Shown here: positions 12,101 through 23,200 of the stretch, piece after piece | Layout: every line of letters starts with the position of its first letter | Numbering within the stretch: position 1 is the first letter of the stretch | Assembly (NCBI GenBank): GCA_023053545.1 | Contig: JAKZAN010000005.1 | Span: 4,960,001 to 5,024,000 of the forward strand | Source of the DNA: Lepidurus packardi | Taxonomy: Eukaryota; Arthropoda; Branchiopoda; Notostraca; Triopsidae | Reading direction: 5' to 3' | Length of the DNA stretch: 64,000 nucleotides | Notes under the pieces: generated by a model | The model's database searches: none | Told to the model about the DNA's origin: nothing | What the model saw: the letters and a program-made list of their open reading frames with translations, nothing else | Program-made: the position numbers and the translations under genes

Positions 12101-12628
12101 TGATTCAGTATTCTACACAGCGACATAATAAATATATACATATATGTATATACATAGGTTACTCATCCAGCTTTTCTTGCATTACTTGTAGAAGAATTCA
12201 TGCCAAGGAATATAGCTAATGACCAGTAAAGCTGTCTCTGCATGAGGAGCAAGGCGACAAAACCCGAATGTCCATTTGGAGTCTCCACTTGTGAGTACGA
12301 AAGAGAAATGTTGCACTCTCTCACTGCGAAAAGTAAATAGGCGACCGTTAAAAATGTACTTTTAGCACTGTTCACAGGTAACTAGCAAAACCTTACTTGG
12401 AAATGTCACACGGGAATGCAAATTGGGGAATGGGTTTTAAAATTTCTTCCTCTTTGAAGCTGTCCGGGAATTTATGGACAATCCAAGGTAGATCTCCATT
12501 TGACTGAGGGGCTACTATTTCACAAAAACACTCAATCAAATGTGTTGGATGTTCCCTATAAGGCAAAAAAGGAGTTTACCTAAATCGCATTAATTTGTGA
12601 AAAGTTTCTACCTGATCCTGGAACCCAT
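9124..12628 (-). CDS. DENND1: DENN domain protein DENND1/connecdenn (Rab35 GEF)
   Basis: Exons 5'->3': 12612-12628, 12397-12555, 12186-12323, 11980-12112, 11860-11913, 11538-11795, 11367-11468, 11083-11310, 10823-10999, 10498-10757, 10229-10409, 9768-10124, 9124-9570; 836 aa. Connecdenn proteins activate Rab35 on clathrin-coated vesicles and endosomes. The start MGSRI matches vertebrate DENND1. The upstream DENN part carries FGFCRLAPHAETALLV..SYIPW. The core DENN carries MLQERRIIM, LIYPMSWQHIYIPVMP and LLDYLSAPMPFLIG. The downstream DENN carries STTTGDGIARVFL and FIEERLYALNSGEGF. The C-terminal ~400 residues are Ser/Pro-rich and disordered. DLISLDSL and EEFDPLSR there resemble clathrin- and AP-2-binding motifs, as in connecdenn tails. 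The gene is minus-strand like its neighbours USP1 and RPL7. Confidence 0.9.
12133..12152. repeat. 20-bp perfect AT palindrome
   Basis: TATATACATA followed by its exact reverse complement, inside DENND1 intron 3. Simple AT-rich sequence makes chance or slippage plausible. Confidence 0.7.
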
Positions 12629-13105
12629 TGCAGCAAATCCGTTGTTTTCTCTTGCTCACTAATTCATTCTACATATATATTATATATAGAAAGAGGAATT
12701 TGTCAGGTTTCTCGCCAACACTGTAGCTCAAAACAAACTGCAGTATTTTCCCCCTCCCCCTTTCTGTGTCCGCCCTGGGAATTTCAGACCGAGTGACGTC
12801 ACAACTCCGCATGGGAGCGCTAGGTAATACCAAATCTTACTTTCATTGTAATAAGATTCGGTGATAACCCCATAAATCCTCTCTACATGTCCCGATTCAA
12901 GATTTATGAATCTGACAATTATAAACTTCGAACAGCTAATATGCAATAAAGTGGATGTTACTCGAACTACAAAAAAACTCTGACTGAAAAGCTCAACAAT
13001 TAATATTTCAAAATTTTATTAGGAAAACGTTCCTTTGGTGATCCATAATGTATTCGGAACCGGCGTACATGATGTTATACAAATCGAAGCCAAGTTCGCG
13101 AACAT
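12629..13105. other. Spacer between RPL7 3' end and DENND1 5' end, with a CRE octamer
   Basis: About 480 bases. A perfect TGACGTCA sits at 12794-12801, 166 bases upstream of the DENND1 start codon, within the likely promoter. No coding region is supported. Confidence 0.5.
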
Positions 13106-14769
13106 TTAAATCATCCTCCTGAGAAGCTCGTTAATCTTCTCCTCGCGATTGCCGAAGTCACCTCCCTCCACGTAATGATTGGTCTTCTTGCGCCATCCGC
13201 CGGTAGGGGTGTTTAGCTACAAAATAGTTTTGTAAAAATCGGAACGAAGAAAGCAAACGCACACAGTTCCTCAAGAATATTATCAGTAAATTTTTGTTCC
13301 CCAGCTTTCCACTCCCCATGATTATGATGCAGAATCAAGACGAAGGATATACTGGGCTAAATTTTCTTTGACGGCATTTAAAAAGGACTTTACAGGAAGT
13401 AAAAGCCCTCAATCGAATCGTCATTTAATGTTTTTAATAGTTTAACGTGGACTTTATTAATACCTTGAAGGGCCAGAGGAAATTGGCAGCATATCTGAAA
13501 TTGGGTCCAACGGTAAAGACTTCATGTACCAAATCTTCCATACAGATGACGTTGGCCTTGCCTAATGAGCATGGTAAATTGTCTTTTCTGATTTCTGGTT
13601 CACCAAAAGTGGCTTCTTTTATTTACCCAATTTACGCTCGATGATGTCATTGCTGGTGAGCGGAATACGACGTCCACGGACTTTAGCGTGACCACGTTTG
13701 TAGACCAAGTCTCGCACGCTCTTCAAGTTAGGGTATCCCCAGGTAATGTAAGGTTCGCAGATACGCAACATGTTCAAAGTAGCCTGTAATCAAAAGAAAG
13801 CCGTTTAGTAGCAAAAGAATTAAACCTCAAAAACCAACATCCGAGAAAACATAAATCAGATCTCCTAGGTGAACAAAATGTGGAATAAATCGTCAATGAC
13901 TCTTTCAGTAAAAAGACATTCATCATAAACAGGTAATTGGCTCTAACTAAACCAGTGAATATTTACCTTATTGAGCTTAACGAAGACTCCATTGTTGATC
14001 TGACGAAGACGGAAGAGCTGCAAGGTCTTGCGCACCTTGGGAGCCACTTGGTTAATACTATGAAGACATGTTTTACTCACTTGGCTAAAATTTCAATATT
14101 GAGCATTTTTTACCCTCGAATACGTATTACGAAGGCCAGTTTGGATTCCGCGGGAACATAAAAGTTGCCTTGGTGTCTGGCTTGGCGTGCGAGGCGGATT
14201 TCATCGCGCTCCTTGGATCTGTATTCTTTAACGTACTTTTCAGCACGCTTGAAGATCTCGCGCCTGCGGGCACGGCGGGCTCTCAAGTACTAAAGATACA
14301 CATGTTTAATAAACAATAACTTAGGAAGAAATTACGCTAATACCTCTAAAGCTTTCTTCGCTTGGAGAGCCCTGTTCTCGGTTTGTCTCTTACGACGTTT
14401 AAGCAGAGACTCGGGCACTGCGGGAAGTGTTTTGGCCGGAGCTGACACTGGCTTGGCCGGTGCCAAGTTCTTTCTATAAAAGGAACAGAAGAATTAAACT
14501 TCGGATGGATCTGAAAGCGCTGACTTCTTGCAACAATTATCCTACTGTCAGAAAACAATACAGCTCAACATGTTACAAGCACGATAACGAACAGTAAATC
14601 CACCCCATATTTCTAAGTCAAATGAGACTGATACACCACAAAATTTATTTTTCTGTAATTTTACCTAGCAGGGAAACTTAATTATTCACTTTGAAGCTAA
14701 GTAAACTGATAGATGGGGAGGATATTTCAAGATTTAAAACACCAGAAATGCAACTTACTTGTCCGCCAT
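13106..14769 (-). CDS. RPL7: 60S ribosomal protein L7 (uL30)
   Basis: Exons 5'->3': 14759-14769, 14344-14473, 14114-14289, 13967-14057, 13636-13783, 13464-13561, 13106-13216; 254 aa, the usual length. It is a structural protein of the large ribosomal subunit. Eukaryotic landmarks are all present: the basic N-terminus with [70 protein letters not shown] and the end [19 protein letters not shown]. The first exon holds only ATG and 8 more bases, a common ribosomal-protein layout. The gene is head to head with TRMT112; their start codons are 247 bases apart, so a shared promoter region is likely. Intron 4 (13784-13966) has a candidate box C/D snoRNA. Confidence 0.95.
13850..13932 (-). ncRNA. Candidate box C/D snoRNA in an RPL7 intron
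   Basis: On the minus strand the intron shows, in order, box C ATGATGA (13926-13920), D' CTGA (13908-13905), a degenerate C' TGACGAT (13895-13889) and box D CTGA (13859-13856). The order and spacing suit a ~75-nt C/D snoRNA, and ribosomal-protein introns are common hosts. The closing stem is weak. The guide upstream of D shows only a short match to the 18S 3' end, so the target is unknown. Confidence 0.3.
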
Positions 14770-15016
14770 GATGTCAAAACAGAAGGGACTAAATGGACGT
14801 TGCCAAACTATGTATTATTTGATGTCGAGACTCCAAAGTATATAATTATTTAAGAAACAGGACTCATTTAACCAATAAACTAATTTTTAAATAAGCTATA
14901 ATACCTACAGAAATACTTGTATTCATAGTAAAATGTGTTTAATAATTTTGGAAACAACGTTGCAAGTCAACAAAAGCACATGCTTTGACGTCGAACGAAA
15001 AAAGTCTTGAATCAAA
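14770..15016. promoter_or_regulatory. Divergent promoter region RPL7 / TRMT112
   Basis: A 247-base gap separates the start codons of two head-to-head housekeeping genes. No TATA box in a convincing position was seen. The CRE-like TGACGTCG around 14987 is one base off the octamer. Shared regulation is inferred from spacing only. Confidence 0.5.
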
Positions 15017-15512
15017 ATGAAATTACTGACACACAATTTCCTCACGTCTCGTTGCATAAAAGGTGTTAGTGTTGGCTACCCTTTACAAATTATCGTAAGA
15101 AACTTATTTAGTTGAAATCAGTAAATTTGATTTGGTTTGTTTGTTTTATAATAGGCCAATGACTTAAAAAATCTGGAAGTTGAGTTCAATTCAGAGTTTG
15201 TCGCTCGTATGATTCCCAAGGTAGAATGGTCTGCCCTGTGCCAAGCTGCTCAAAATGTAATATTCTGAAGTGTTTTTTTGTTTTGTTTATTGGTCATACT
15301 CACTCCAGTTTTCATAGGTTGGGAAGCATGTAGGCTTGCCAGAGACCGTCCCAGAGGATTACGACGTCAATGAGGAGTTCCTCAAAAAAGCCCACCATGT
15401 CATGTTGGAGATTGAAGTTATTAATGGCGAATTGATTTGCCCAGAAACTGGGCGGAAATTTCAAATTACGGACGGAATTCCCAACATGTTGGTTAATGAA
15501 GATGAGGTTTGA
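15017..15512 (+). CDS. TRMT112: tRNA methyltransferase activator TRMT112
   Basis: Exons: 15017-15094, 15155-15256, 15318-15512; 124 aa, the normal length. TRMT112 is a small zinc-binding partner that stabilises several methyltransferases. These act on tRNA, on 18S rRNA (BUD23) and on release factor eRF1 (HEMK2). The start MKLLTHNFLTS, the middle ARMIPKVEWSA, and the C-terminal half with ICPETGRKFQITDGIPNMLV are family signatures. The CPxTGRxF and GIPNML segments are near invariant. It lies head to head with RPL7, and its stop is 90 bases from the stop of TSEN34 on the other strand. The two 3' UTRs therefore probably overlap. Confidence 0.95.
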
Positions 15513-15602
15513 ATTGACGGGGACTTTTTTAAATGTGGCTAATATGTAATCAAGAAGCATTTCCCGCCATACATACATAAGAAACGTATTTATTTCGTCG
15601 CG

Positions 15603-16686
15603 TCAGCTAATGTTCATCCATTGAATTGATTGGAATCGAATTTCATCATTGAGCTCATAGCAGAATACAACCGTTTTTTTCACACTAGTCCCAAGTCTTC
15701 CTTTACTTACAAGTTCTCTGCCCGTCACGGGCCCTTTTACGCAAACAGCGATACACTGGGCATGGCATAAACAGGGATCACCTTTAAAAACATATTAGAT
15801 TTTGTTAAAGTAAGTTAAAACTATAAATGTACAGGGATAAACGAGGAAATCACCGCCAAACTTCTCGCCTGACGTTAAGAAAAACCCTGTTTCCCATAAA
15901 GCGGCATATGTTTTCCGTCTTATTGACTCAATTTCGCAAGGGACAGGTAGTTTAATGGCAATGCGATCGTAGTTGGAGAGACACGGATGACCTTGATGAC
16001 AAAGGAAAAATAAATTAAAGAAACAAACTTTCAGACAAACGGTTTACTTATGAGAATTGGAATTTTGGTCGATGACTCTGAAAATGGCCTAATCTTAGAC
16101 AATTCTTCTTCTAACGCTTTGGCTTCATCGAATTCGTCTCCAGGGTGCTCTTTCTCAAATTTCTTTCTCTTTCCCATCAAAATTGCTTCCGCTTTCGACA
16201 AAATTAGATCTTTCCGTTTTTGAATATATTCCGCTACCTAATAGAAAATATTCCATTTTTAGTTTTTCTATTGAATTTAAAGTAGGTACAATACTTGTGT
16301 CTCACACGTATTTTCTCGGAGTGAGTTTACGTGTTCCTTGTAATTCGCAGTCGGGTTTAGGAGATCTGGGTACCGGACCAAAGTTGCAACTTTCTTGTTC
16401 ACCAAAAGCGCAACCTCTTCCACCATAATCTCCAATGGCAGACCATGCTGACCTTCTTGTCTAGGATAAGAAGGAGATGGGCCTACCAAAGAGCCCACAA
16501 TCCTATACTTTTCTCTCAAAAGTTGTATATCTAAGAAAACAAGACAATAAAAAACGATGCAATAAATAACTGAGTATTATAATGAATACCCGAAATATTC
16601 CAGACCAAATAAGCGTTATTCTGAGTTATTATTTGTATACAGTCCTTCGTTTCACACGCTAACCCAGTATCCTCGTGCTTAGACAT
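15603..16686 (-). CDS. TSEN34: tRNA-splicing endonuclease subunit TSEN34
   Basis: Exons 5'->3': 16590-16686, 16306-16530, 16048-16233, 15833-15991, 15603-15781; 281 aa. TSEN34 is the catalytic subunit that cuts the 3' splice site of pre-tRNA introns in the TSEN complex. The N-terminal domain has AYLVWNISGDIQLLREKYRI and GLPLEIMVEEVALLV. A charged linker (KRKKFEKEHP) follows. The C-terminal nuclease domain has GFFLTSGEKFGGDFLVYP, the His in LCHAQCIA and the Lys in LGTSVKKTVV, so the Tyr/His/Lys triad is present. After VYP the usual GDP reads CDP, caused by the base choice across intron 4, where exon 4 ends in T at 15833. The last intron is only 51 nt. The start is the first ATG, just ahead of the family-type N-terminus. 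Confidence 0.9.
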
Positions 16687-17129
16687 GCTACTCACTGCAA
16701 AATCCCGCCTGTTTATTAAGATCCCGCCTTCATACGGCTGCCGACCTACACTATGAAATACAGTTAGAATTCCGGCAAGTAGAGGGTGCAAGCCTCTTTT
16801 CTTTCCTCGTTAAAAAAAACTGAAGCCCCTGTACAACGAGACTGGTTTTCTTCGGAAGATCTTAGAAATAATAAATGAAATTCATTAATAAGTTGGATCT
16901 CTAAAAAGAAAAATGATACTACTGCACATTGAAATAATTCATTGTGAACAAAAAAATGGTGCTTTTCAATTTTTAATAGGATTGTCTGTATAGAAACCAC
17001 GGAAACTTATGTGATATACATTTCTTATGAACAACGGGTTTTAAAAATGCATAGTCCTTTTCGCTCCGACAAGATACTTCACACGTAGCAGGTAAATTCT
17101 AGTCTAACATTGCACGCTACAAAAGAGGA

Positions 17130-17142
17130 GGGGGGGGGGGGG
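17130..17142. repeat. Homopolymer of 13 G
   Basis: A G run following GAGGA in the intergenic stretch. Confidence 0.9.
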
Positions 17143-17686
17143 AGTTGTACAAGCTTTGCAACGAAAATTCGGGTAATTATTTCCGCATGTGAACAATAAT
17201 AGCTTGCCTTTAGCAAACTCTTTATTTCGAGCTAGTTTCCAACACACAGGTGTTGGGCTAAACATGAGCCTCGTTCCCAGTTCTAGGAGTTTGAAAATTC
17301 ACGCTTGGCTAGTGACAAAGGTTCAGGTTCCTCTTTCAACCCCTATATAGCTTCCCCGAGTCCGTAATAATTGGTGCCATTATTTCCATTGTTTTCCATT
17401 CTAGAGGTTCCTCTAATACTATTTTTTCCCCTTCCTTCCAACACGGACATCATGTAAGGAAACGACATACGTATCCGGACTCGGCACGCGCCAATAACCC
17501 CTATATGCAGTCTCCCAAACACCTGCCCTCTTCAACAACTTTATAATGTTATATCACAATGATTTTGGTCGGAATGCTTGAGTCTCTAGTGTTTCCATAG
17601 CAACTAATCATAACAATATCATTTAAGGAAAATTGCTGGATCTAGAGGTCGCGTGCCGGTCCAAGGGAATATCACAAAACCCGTTA

Positions 17687-17694
17687 TGACGTCA
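17687..17694. promoter_or_regulatory. CRE octamer, intergenic
   Basis: A perfect TGACGTCA about 1 kb upstream of TSEN34 and 2.6 kb upstream of the PH-domain gene. No target can be assigned. Confidence 0.35.
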
Positions 17695-18510
17695 CGCACA
17701 TCTTCGCTCGTTGCTTCTTTTGTCGCCTACCTTGCGCTTTGCAGTTTCTCGTTCTGCAAGATTGAATATTTCGCTCACGCTCTTAATACGATGCCAAGCG
17801 GAAATGATGGTAAAATCGTATAGAAGACTTGGCAATTATTTATTTTTTAATCTTAAGCTCGTAAAAAAAAATCCTTCGCAAAGGCGTGGGAATACCTAAA
17901 AGAATATATGACCAGATAACCTTTAGGAGTAATAACCATGTTAGAACACAACAGTACGCCCGTGACCAACCCCATAACGTGACGCAAATCGATGATACCA
18001 AATATTGAAACACTGAAGACCATCTCTGGCTCTGAAGTGAAGATCCCACACGTTCCTAAAATGTTTCTGTAAGAAATGGGCGGAAACTGTATTCAGAAAT
18101 AAAGCTGACGAAGTGCCCCTCCAGCAGTCCTAAACAGCGCCAAACGACCTTATTTTTTTATCGTTAATAACCCGGAAGTCGTCCTTGACAAAGTTAGAGA
18201 AACCACAATGAAGAGCGATTTTTTAATACCGGACGCTCCCCGAAATGGAGCTTGAAAAATAAACCTAAACTGGTCCCATTACGAGAGTTATCGATCAACT
18301 TATAAGCTCCTCGGGACATTTAGACATATGTTCTCTATAACTTTCCTGCTAGTAAACAATGTATTATCACTTTTTTAATCAAACATAGTTACTGCCACCC
18401 CAGTTTGAAATTGAGTCCTTGATTTGTTCAGAGTATATTTACAACCTACTCAAAAACAAAAATTTGGTTCGCTTTTCCTTTTTCCGTATGTAGTGTGTGT
18501 TCTTTGTTTT

Positions 18511-18522
18511 GTGTGTGTGTGT

Positions 18523-18558
<36 letters not shown>
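18511..18558. repeat. (GT)6 followed by 36 G
   Basis: A GT microsatellite at 18511-18522 runs directly into an uninterrupted G tract at 18523-18558. This is the longest homopolymer in the window. It probably arose by slippage and its length may be misassembled. Confidence 0.9.
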
Positions 18559-18559
<1 letters not shown>

Positions 18560-20265
18560 AAGAATTAGTCTTGACAAATGAAGACAAGAACCAGAGCTAG
18601 AGGACTAAAAGTAGCTAGGACAATCCCAAGAACACGCATTTTAAATTATGGACTTGATGAGGTAGGAGACGTGAGAAACTCCCATAGCCATTGTTCGTAC
18701 ACGGTAGCAGGGAACCGACAAGTGGGTGGGGCATAACCCCGAGTTTGCTTGGCCTGCGCTCGGATAGTCAAGCCAGTTCTATTTTGTTCGCTAAAGGGAA
18801 AGGAAGTATACTTTCTTGACAGTATAGAGTTCTGTTTTGTTTTGTTTTATCGGTGGAGCATTTTTCGTTGCACGTGATTGAGCCCAAACAATGGAATCCG
18901 ATCGAGGTGGATAAAAGTATCAGATTACGTGGGGTAGTTGAAAGGATTAGTTGGTGTGTGCTCAGCCAACAACTTTATTAACTAACGGTATGTACGCGAA
19001 ACCCTAGAAAAAGAAGTTGACTCCTAAAATGCAAAAATAAAGAGAAAGAGACAGGTTTCTAATTCGGGGAAGCGAGGCGAAAAATAAGTTTATAGCCCTT
19101 CTTCCTTAGAGGCCAAATAAAATTTTTACCTGTCCTTTTAATCAACAATTTGGGGGAGAGTAAAACAATTCTCCCCCCTCCCCCCCTTCGAAACTCTGAA
19201 ACTTTTACAGAGAAAGCTAAACAAGCCACTTTGTAAAGGGATTGGAAGTCTTGCTCGAAATTGCCGTTTCGCGCGGATCCGAATAATTTGGACTCTCTCA
19301 CGCCTTATGGATCACGATCTCTGCCTCCTCATTCTCATCGTCATGGGTTCCATATTCCCATTGATACGGAGAGAAAGTTGCATTCCTCCTAAGATCTGCT
19401 TTCATTACACCATGATTATCTTGAAATGAAGATTGAAAACGCAAGATCTGGAGAAATCGCGACCACCCTTTAGGCTAACAAGGCTAACTCTCATTGCTAC
19501 AAGTTGGTCTTGTTCTCAACAATTAACATACATGGCTTGAGCTTGAGGTGTACCTGGCCATGAGCAGTAAGGTTTCAAGTGGACGCCGGAAGTGGTAGAA
19601 AGAGGTGAAGTTTGCAGTCACCTGTAGCTTCCCACGCCTCGTATGCAAATAAATTACAGTATGTACCGTCCCAGAGTATGTCGCTTTAAAAGCCCTCGAG
19701 ATGAATCTTGGTCTAATAGATATCGCCAGAAAGGAAACAGTTTACTAACTTCCCAGAAAGTGTTTGATGTATGGAAAAAATAATAAAAATCGAAATCACG
19801 CTCCAATTCGTATCGGCATATTGGAACGAATTGTCGATTGAATTGTAAATGAAGAACAATGGATCCTGTTTGTTATTAATACAATTAGAATGCGAATGTT
19901 TTAAAATTACATTGATAATCGATAATCACAAATCGCTTTATTACTATAAATTACCTCACGCCCAGCGAAGATTAGCACAAACTGTATTCACGAATTAAAT
20001 GGGAATAACAAACACGCTAAATGAATACATACACAGATAGGCAGAAGTTTTTATCGCCTGGGGCGCATTCCGCGCTTATCGGACTGCGAGAGATTCTGAA
20101 CAATTCTTTTAATATATACAAGGACGTATTGATGGTATTCACTCCTGAAGGTTCACATGCTCATATTTTCGTCCCGTTTTTCATTCCATAGGTGACAAGT
20201 TGAGACACGCCGTAGGCTGCCTGCCTAAAAGCTCCTAAAGATAAGTGAGAAAAGATTCCCGGAGA

Positions 20266-23200
20266 ATGTTGTTCAGTAATAATGAAGGCCCCGTACAGCT
20301 CTCCTCGCGCCCAGCGAGTCAGCAGCAGTGTCGACGGAGTAATAAATCCAAATCCACGGACCGGAACTCGTGGTCGTTCCAGCCACCGCCCGCTTCTTCT
20401 CCACCGGCGACATCGAGTATTTCGAATCGCGAACCTCAACCACCCCAAACTCAAGTCAATCGCTACTCGAGTCGTCACGAAGTGTGGATCCAGCGCGAAG
20501 TCTGGGAACCCAACCGTGTTTCTCCCGCCAAAACTGAGGCTTCTTCTACGGCGTCCCAAGTCCGCAATCGATCACGGCAAAGAAGTCCCGGACCTGGAAC
20601 TGGTGGTCACAAAGACAAGCCTAATCGAGAACCAAGTCTGAAATCGACACCTTCATCCAAAGGCATTGATTACATTCGTTCGCCATCTAACCTCTCTGTT
20701 AACGCGATTACGGCCACTCGCCAGACGTTAGCCTTAACCCGAAGTTGCGAGTCTTCTTCTTCTTCTACTACTTGCCTTAATCCTTCTCCAACTTCCGTCA
20801 ATAACACAGAAGAAGCCAAAGAGCAAACGCACGGAAGAGAGAAAGGGAAAAACTTCGTGTATGCCCAACCTGTTTCAGTACAAGATCAGCCCAGCTTGGG
20901 CTATTACCCGTCACTCCAATCAGCCCTTACGCCTTCCCAGAGTATTCTGCACGACCCTTTCTTTAAGGATTATCAAGACATCCACGATTTGTCGCTTCCG
21001 GTGGATCGGAATTTATTTGGGAATCCGGATGGTGCCTCCACCGCTTCACCTGCGTCCACAACGGAGCGTGAGTTTTTCTCGACGTTGGCACTCACACCTG
21101 GCCACCCATCGGGGCCAGCAGCCGGCGAACAGCGTCACTCCCATAATGTTGCTTATCCGGATGTGCTCAGGAATACCAAAGTGGTGGACGAGTACAAGTT
21201 ACTACACATTAGCGAACGTGACCGGAAGCCTACCGGCGTTGCCAAGACGGAAAGAGGAGGAGAGGAAGCAAAGCCCTTTAATCAAGCGTCCCTAGAAGTT
21301 TTCAAGGATGAGGTAAAATTTAATGTCGTATACAATTTTATTTAATAACTCACGTACCCGGAGATGGGAAAGCGAAAGCAGATCAATCTTCCCTTTCGAC
21401 TTATTCAGCAATAAAACATAAAGTAATAAACGTAGGAAAGAAAACTCAATTTTGTAACGAATAATATTACCTATAAAATTTTGCTGAAACTAAATGGAGC
21501 ACTGGAAACCCGTGCGCAAAGGGGATATTGGAAATACGAGCTATAAAAGCTTTTATATTTCTTTTTTTTTATTGAGAAAAGGCCACGGATAAGACCATCT
21601 TAACCCTTTTCCTTCTCGACGTAACCTTTCCAAGTCTAATTTCCGTTTCTTTTCGCAAGTTTCCTCTTATGTAACGGTGTTTTAGTGAATACTATTTACG
21701 GCAGTTTACTGTATATACGTAAACCTATATTTACAGTGCTATTTACCAAGCATGGAATTCTAATCTGGTTCGTTTTGAAGTGAGTTCACTATTAGTATGC
21801 AGGGGAAAAGAAGATACGGAATAGATAAGAAAAAAGGTAAGAAAATGTTCCATTAGAGGAAGAGAATTATGGGCCAAATGGAAGGAAAATTGTCGTTTGT
21901 GGCGCCATGTCGGAAGCGTGGGTTCCAGAGGGTTCTGTAATCAATGTTCCAAACGGATGCACATTGCATCCTATTTTCCGTTTAGAAAGGATACTTTACG
22001 ATTTTATGGGAAACTGTGGCTTCCGACGTCTTATTATTTCAGTTATTTATTTGATATGTTTGCCGAAGAAGAAAAAATGAAGAAAGAACTAACCAGACCT
22101 TCACCGCAATAATGCGTTTCAGATGAGATTTTTAAACATGCAAAGAAATAAAACTCTAAATGATCCACACAACTTTTTTTTCCATTCGTATATATATTTT
22201 TGTCCTTGTTAGAAGCTAAAAATGACGTAGTCGCTTTGCTGTCCTCGAAGGTCTTAATTTTCCCACGTCCTAAAGAAAAACGTTTTGAGCATATCAAGCG
22301 ATTATACTTTTTATATTTGAAATCTTTACAGGAATCTTCTTTCGTTTGCAAAGGCTTGCTGTGGGTTATGCGCGATCGATTATTTTCTCGCTGGAGAGAA
22401 AGATATTGCCTGCTCACCAAAGATTACTTGCATTGTTTTAAGCACAGTTCGGGACTTTCGCTAACTCCTATGGGCGCCTTCCTTTTCAAAGTGAGTGCTG
22501 TTTTACTTTTTTGTACTCGTTTTGTTTGTTTCCAAAAGAGTAAATTGATCCAATTCATCTTCATGTTCATAAAAGTAACTGAAATCGTGATTGTATAGGT
22601 CAACTTGGCAGACGTTACGGAATCTGAGTGGATGGAAAAGAAGGGGCAAGTTGCCATAGCGTTAACTTTGCCCCGAGAAGGCAAATTGCTGCTCAAATGC
22701 ACTAATGGTTTGTCTGACTGGTTCAGTGCGCTCAAGGTATATAAAGATTACCTATTTAAGGGCGTTTTGGTATCAATAATCAATACCACCTTTAAATTTT
22801 TTCCTTCATTTCCCACAGAGCTGCATACAAGACAGCAAAGGTCGAAGACATACTTTACTGGGTCGTAAAATGGAACCGGAAATGCAAAACCGTCTCAAGC
22901 AGCGCTTAAAAACCAGTATATTCTAAAGGAAAATTCTTTGCATGTATTGTATAAAACTGACGATCTTGCTTTAATAGACTTGCAACACACACTATCTGCG
23001 GAATCTGCCCCGGACGTCTCGCGTCCGCCTCCCCGAAGCCAAAGTCAAGCGAGCCAAAGCAAAAGCCAAGGGAACTCACGACCTCCGAGTCGTTACCGAT
23101 TTTCGAGTAAGAATAGCGTTTGGTGTATTGGGGTTTGGTCAACTTTCGCTCTGGTATCTTTGGCATTCTTTGCAGTGAACAAAACAAGCGAAAAAAAGTC

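Larger units (their letters stand above)
16687..20265. other. Gene-poor 3.6-kb stretch with G homopolymers
   Basis: No ORF here shows family features or protein-like composition. It contains a 13-G run, a (GT)n run followed by a 36-G run, C-rich patches near 19171-19188, and one CRE octamer (17687-17694). It separates the divergently transcribed TSEN34 and PH-domain genes, so promoters and non-coding 5' exons of either could lie inside. Confidence 0.6.

Noticed and set aside
13856-13880. 18S rRNA 3' end as target of the candidate snoRNA
   Set aside because: The 9-base complementarity lies outside the position fixed by the D-box +5 rule, so it is probably chance.
20245-20265. Extension of the PH-domain ORF to 20245
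   Set aside because: The codon there is GTG; the first ATG of the frame is at 20266, so the longer version has no normal start.
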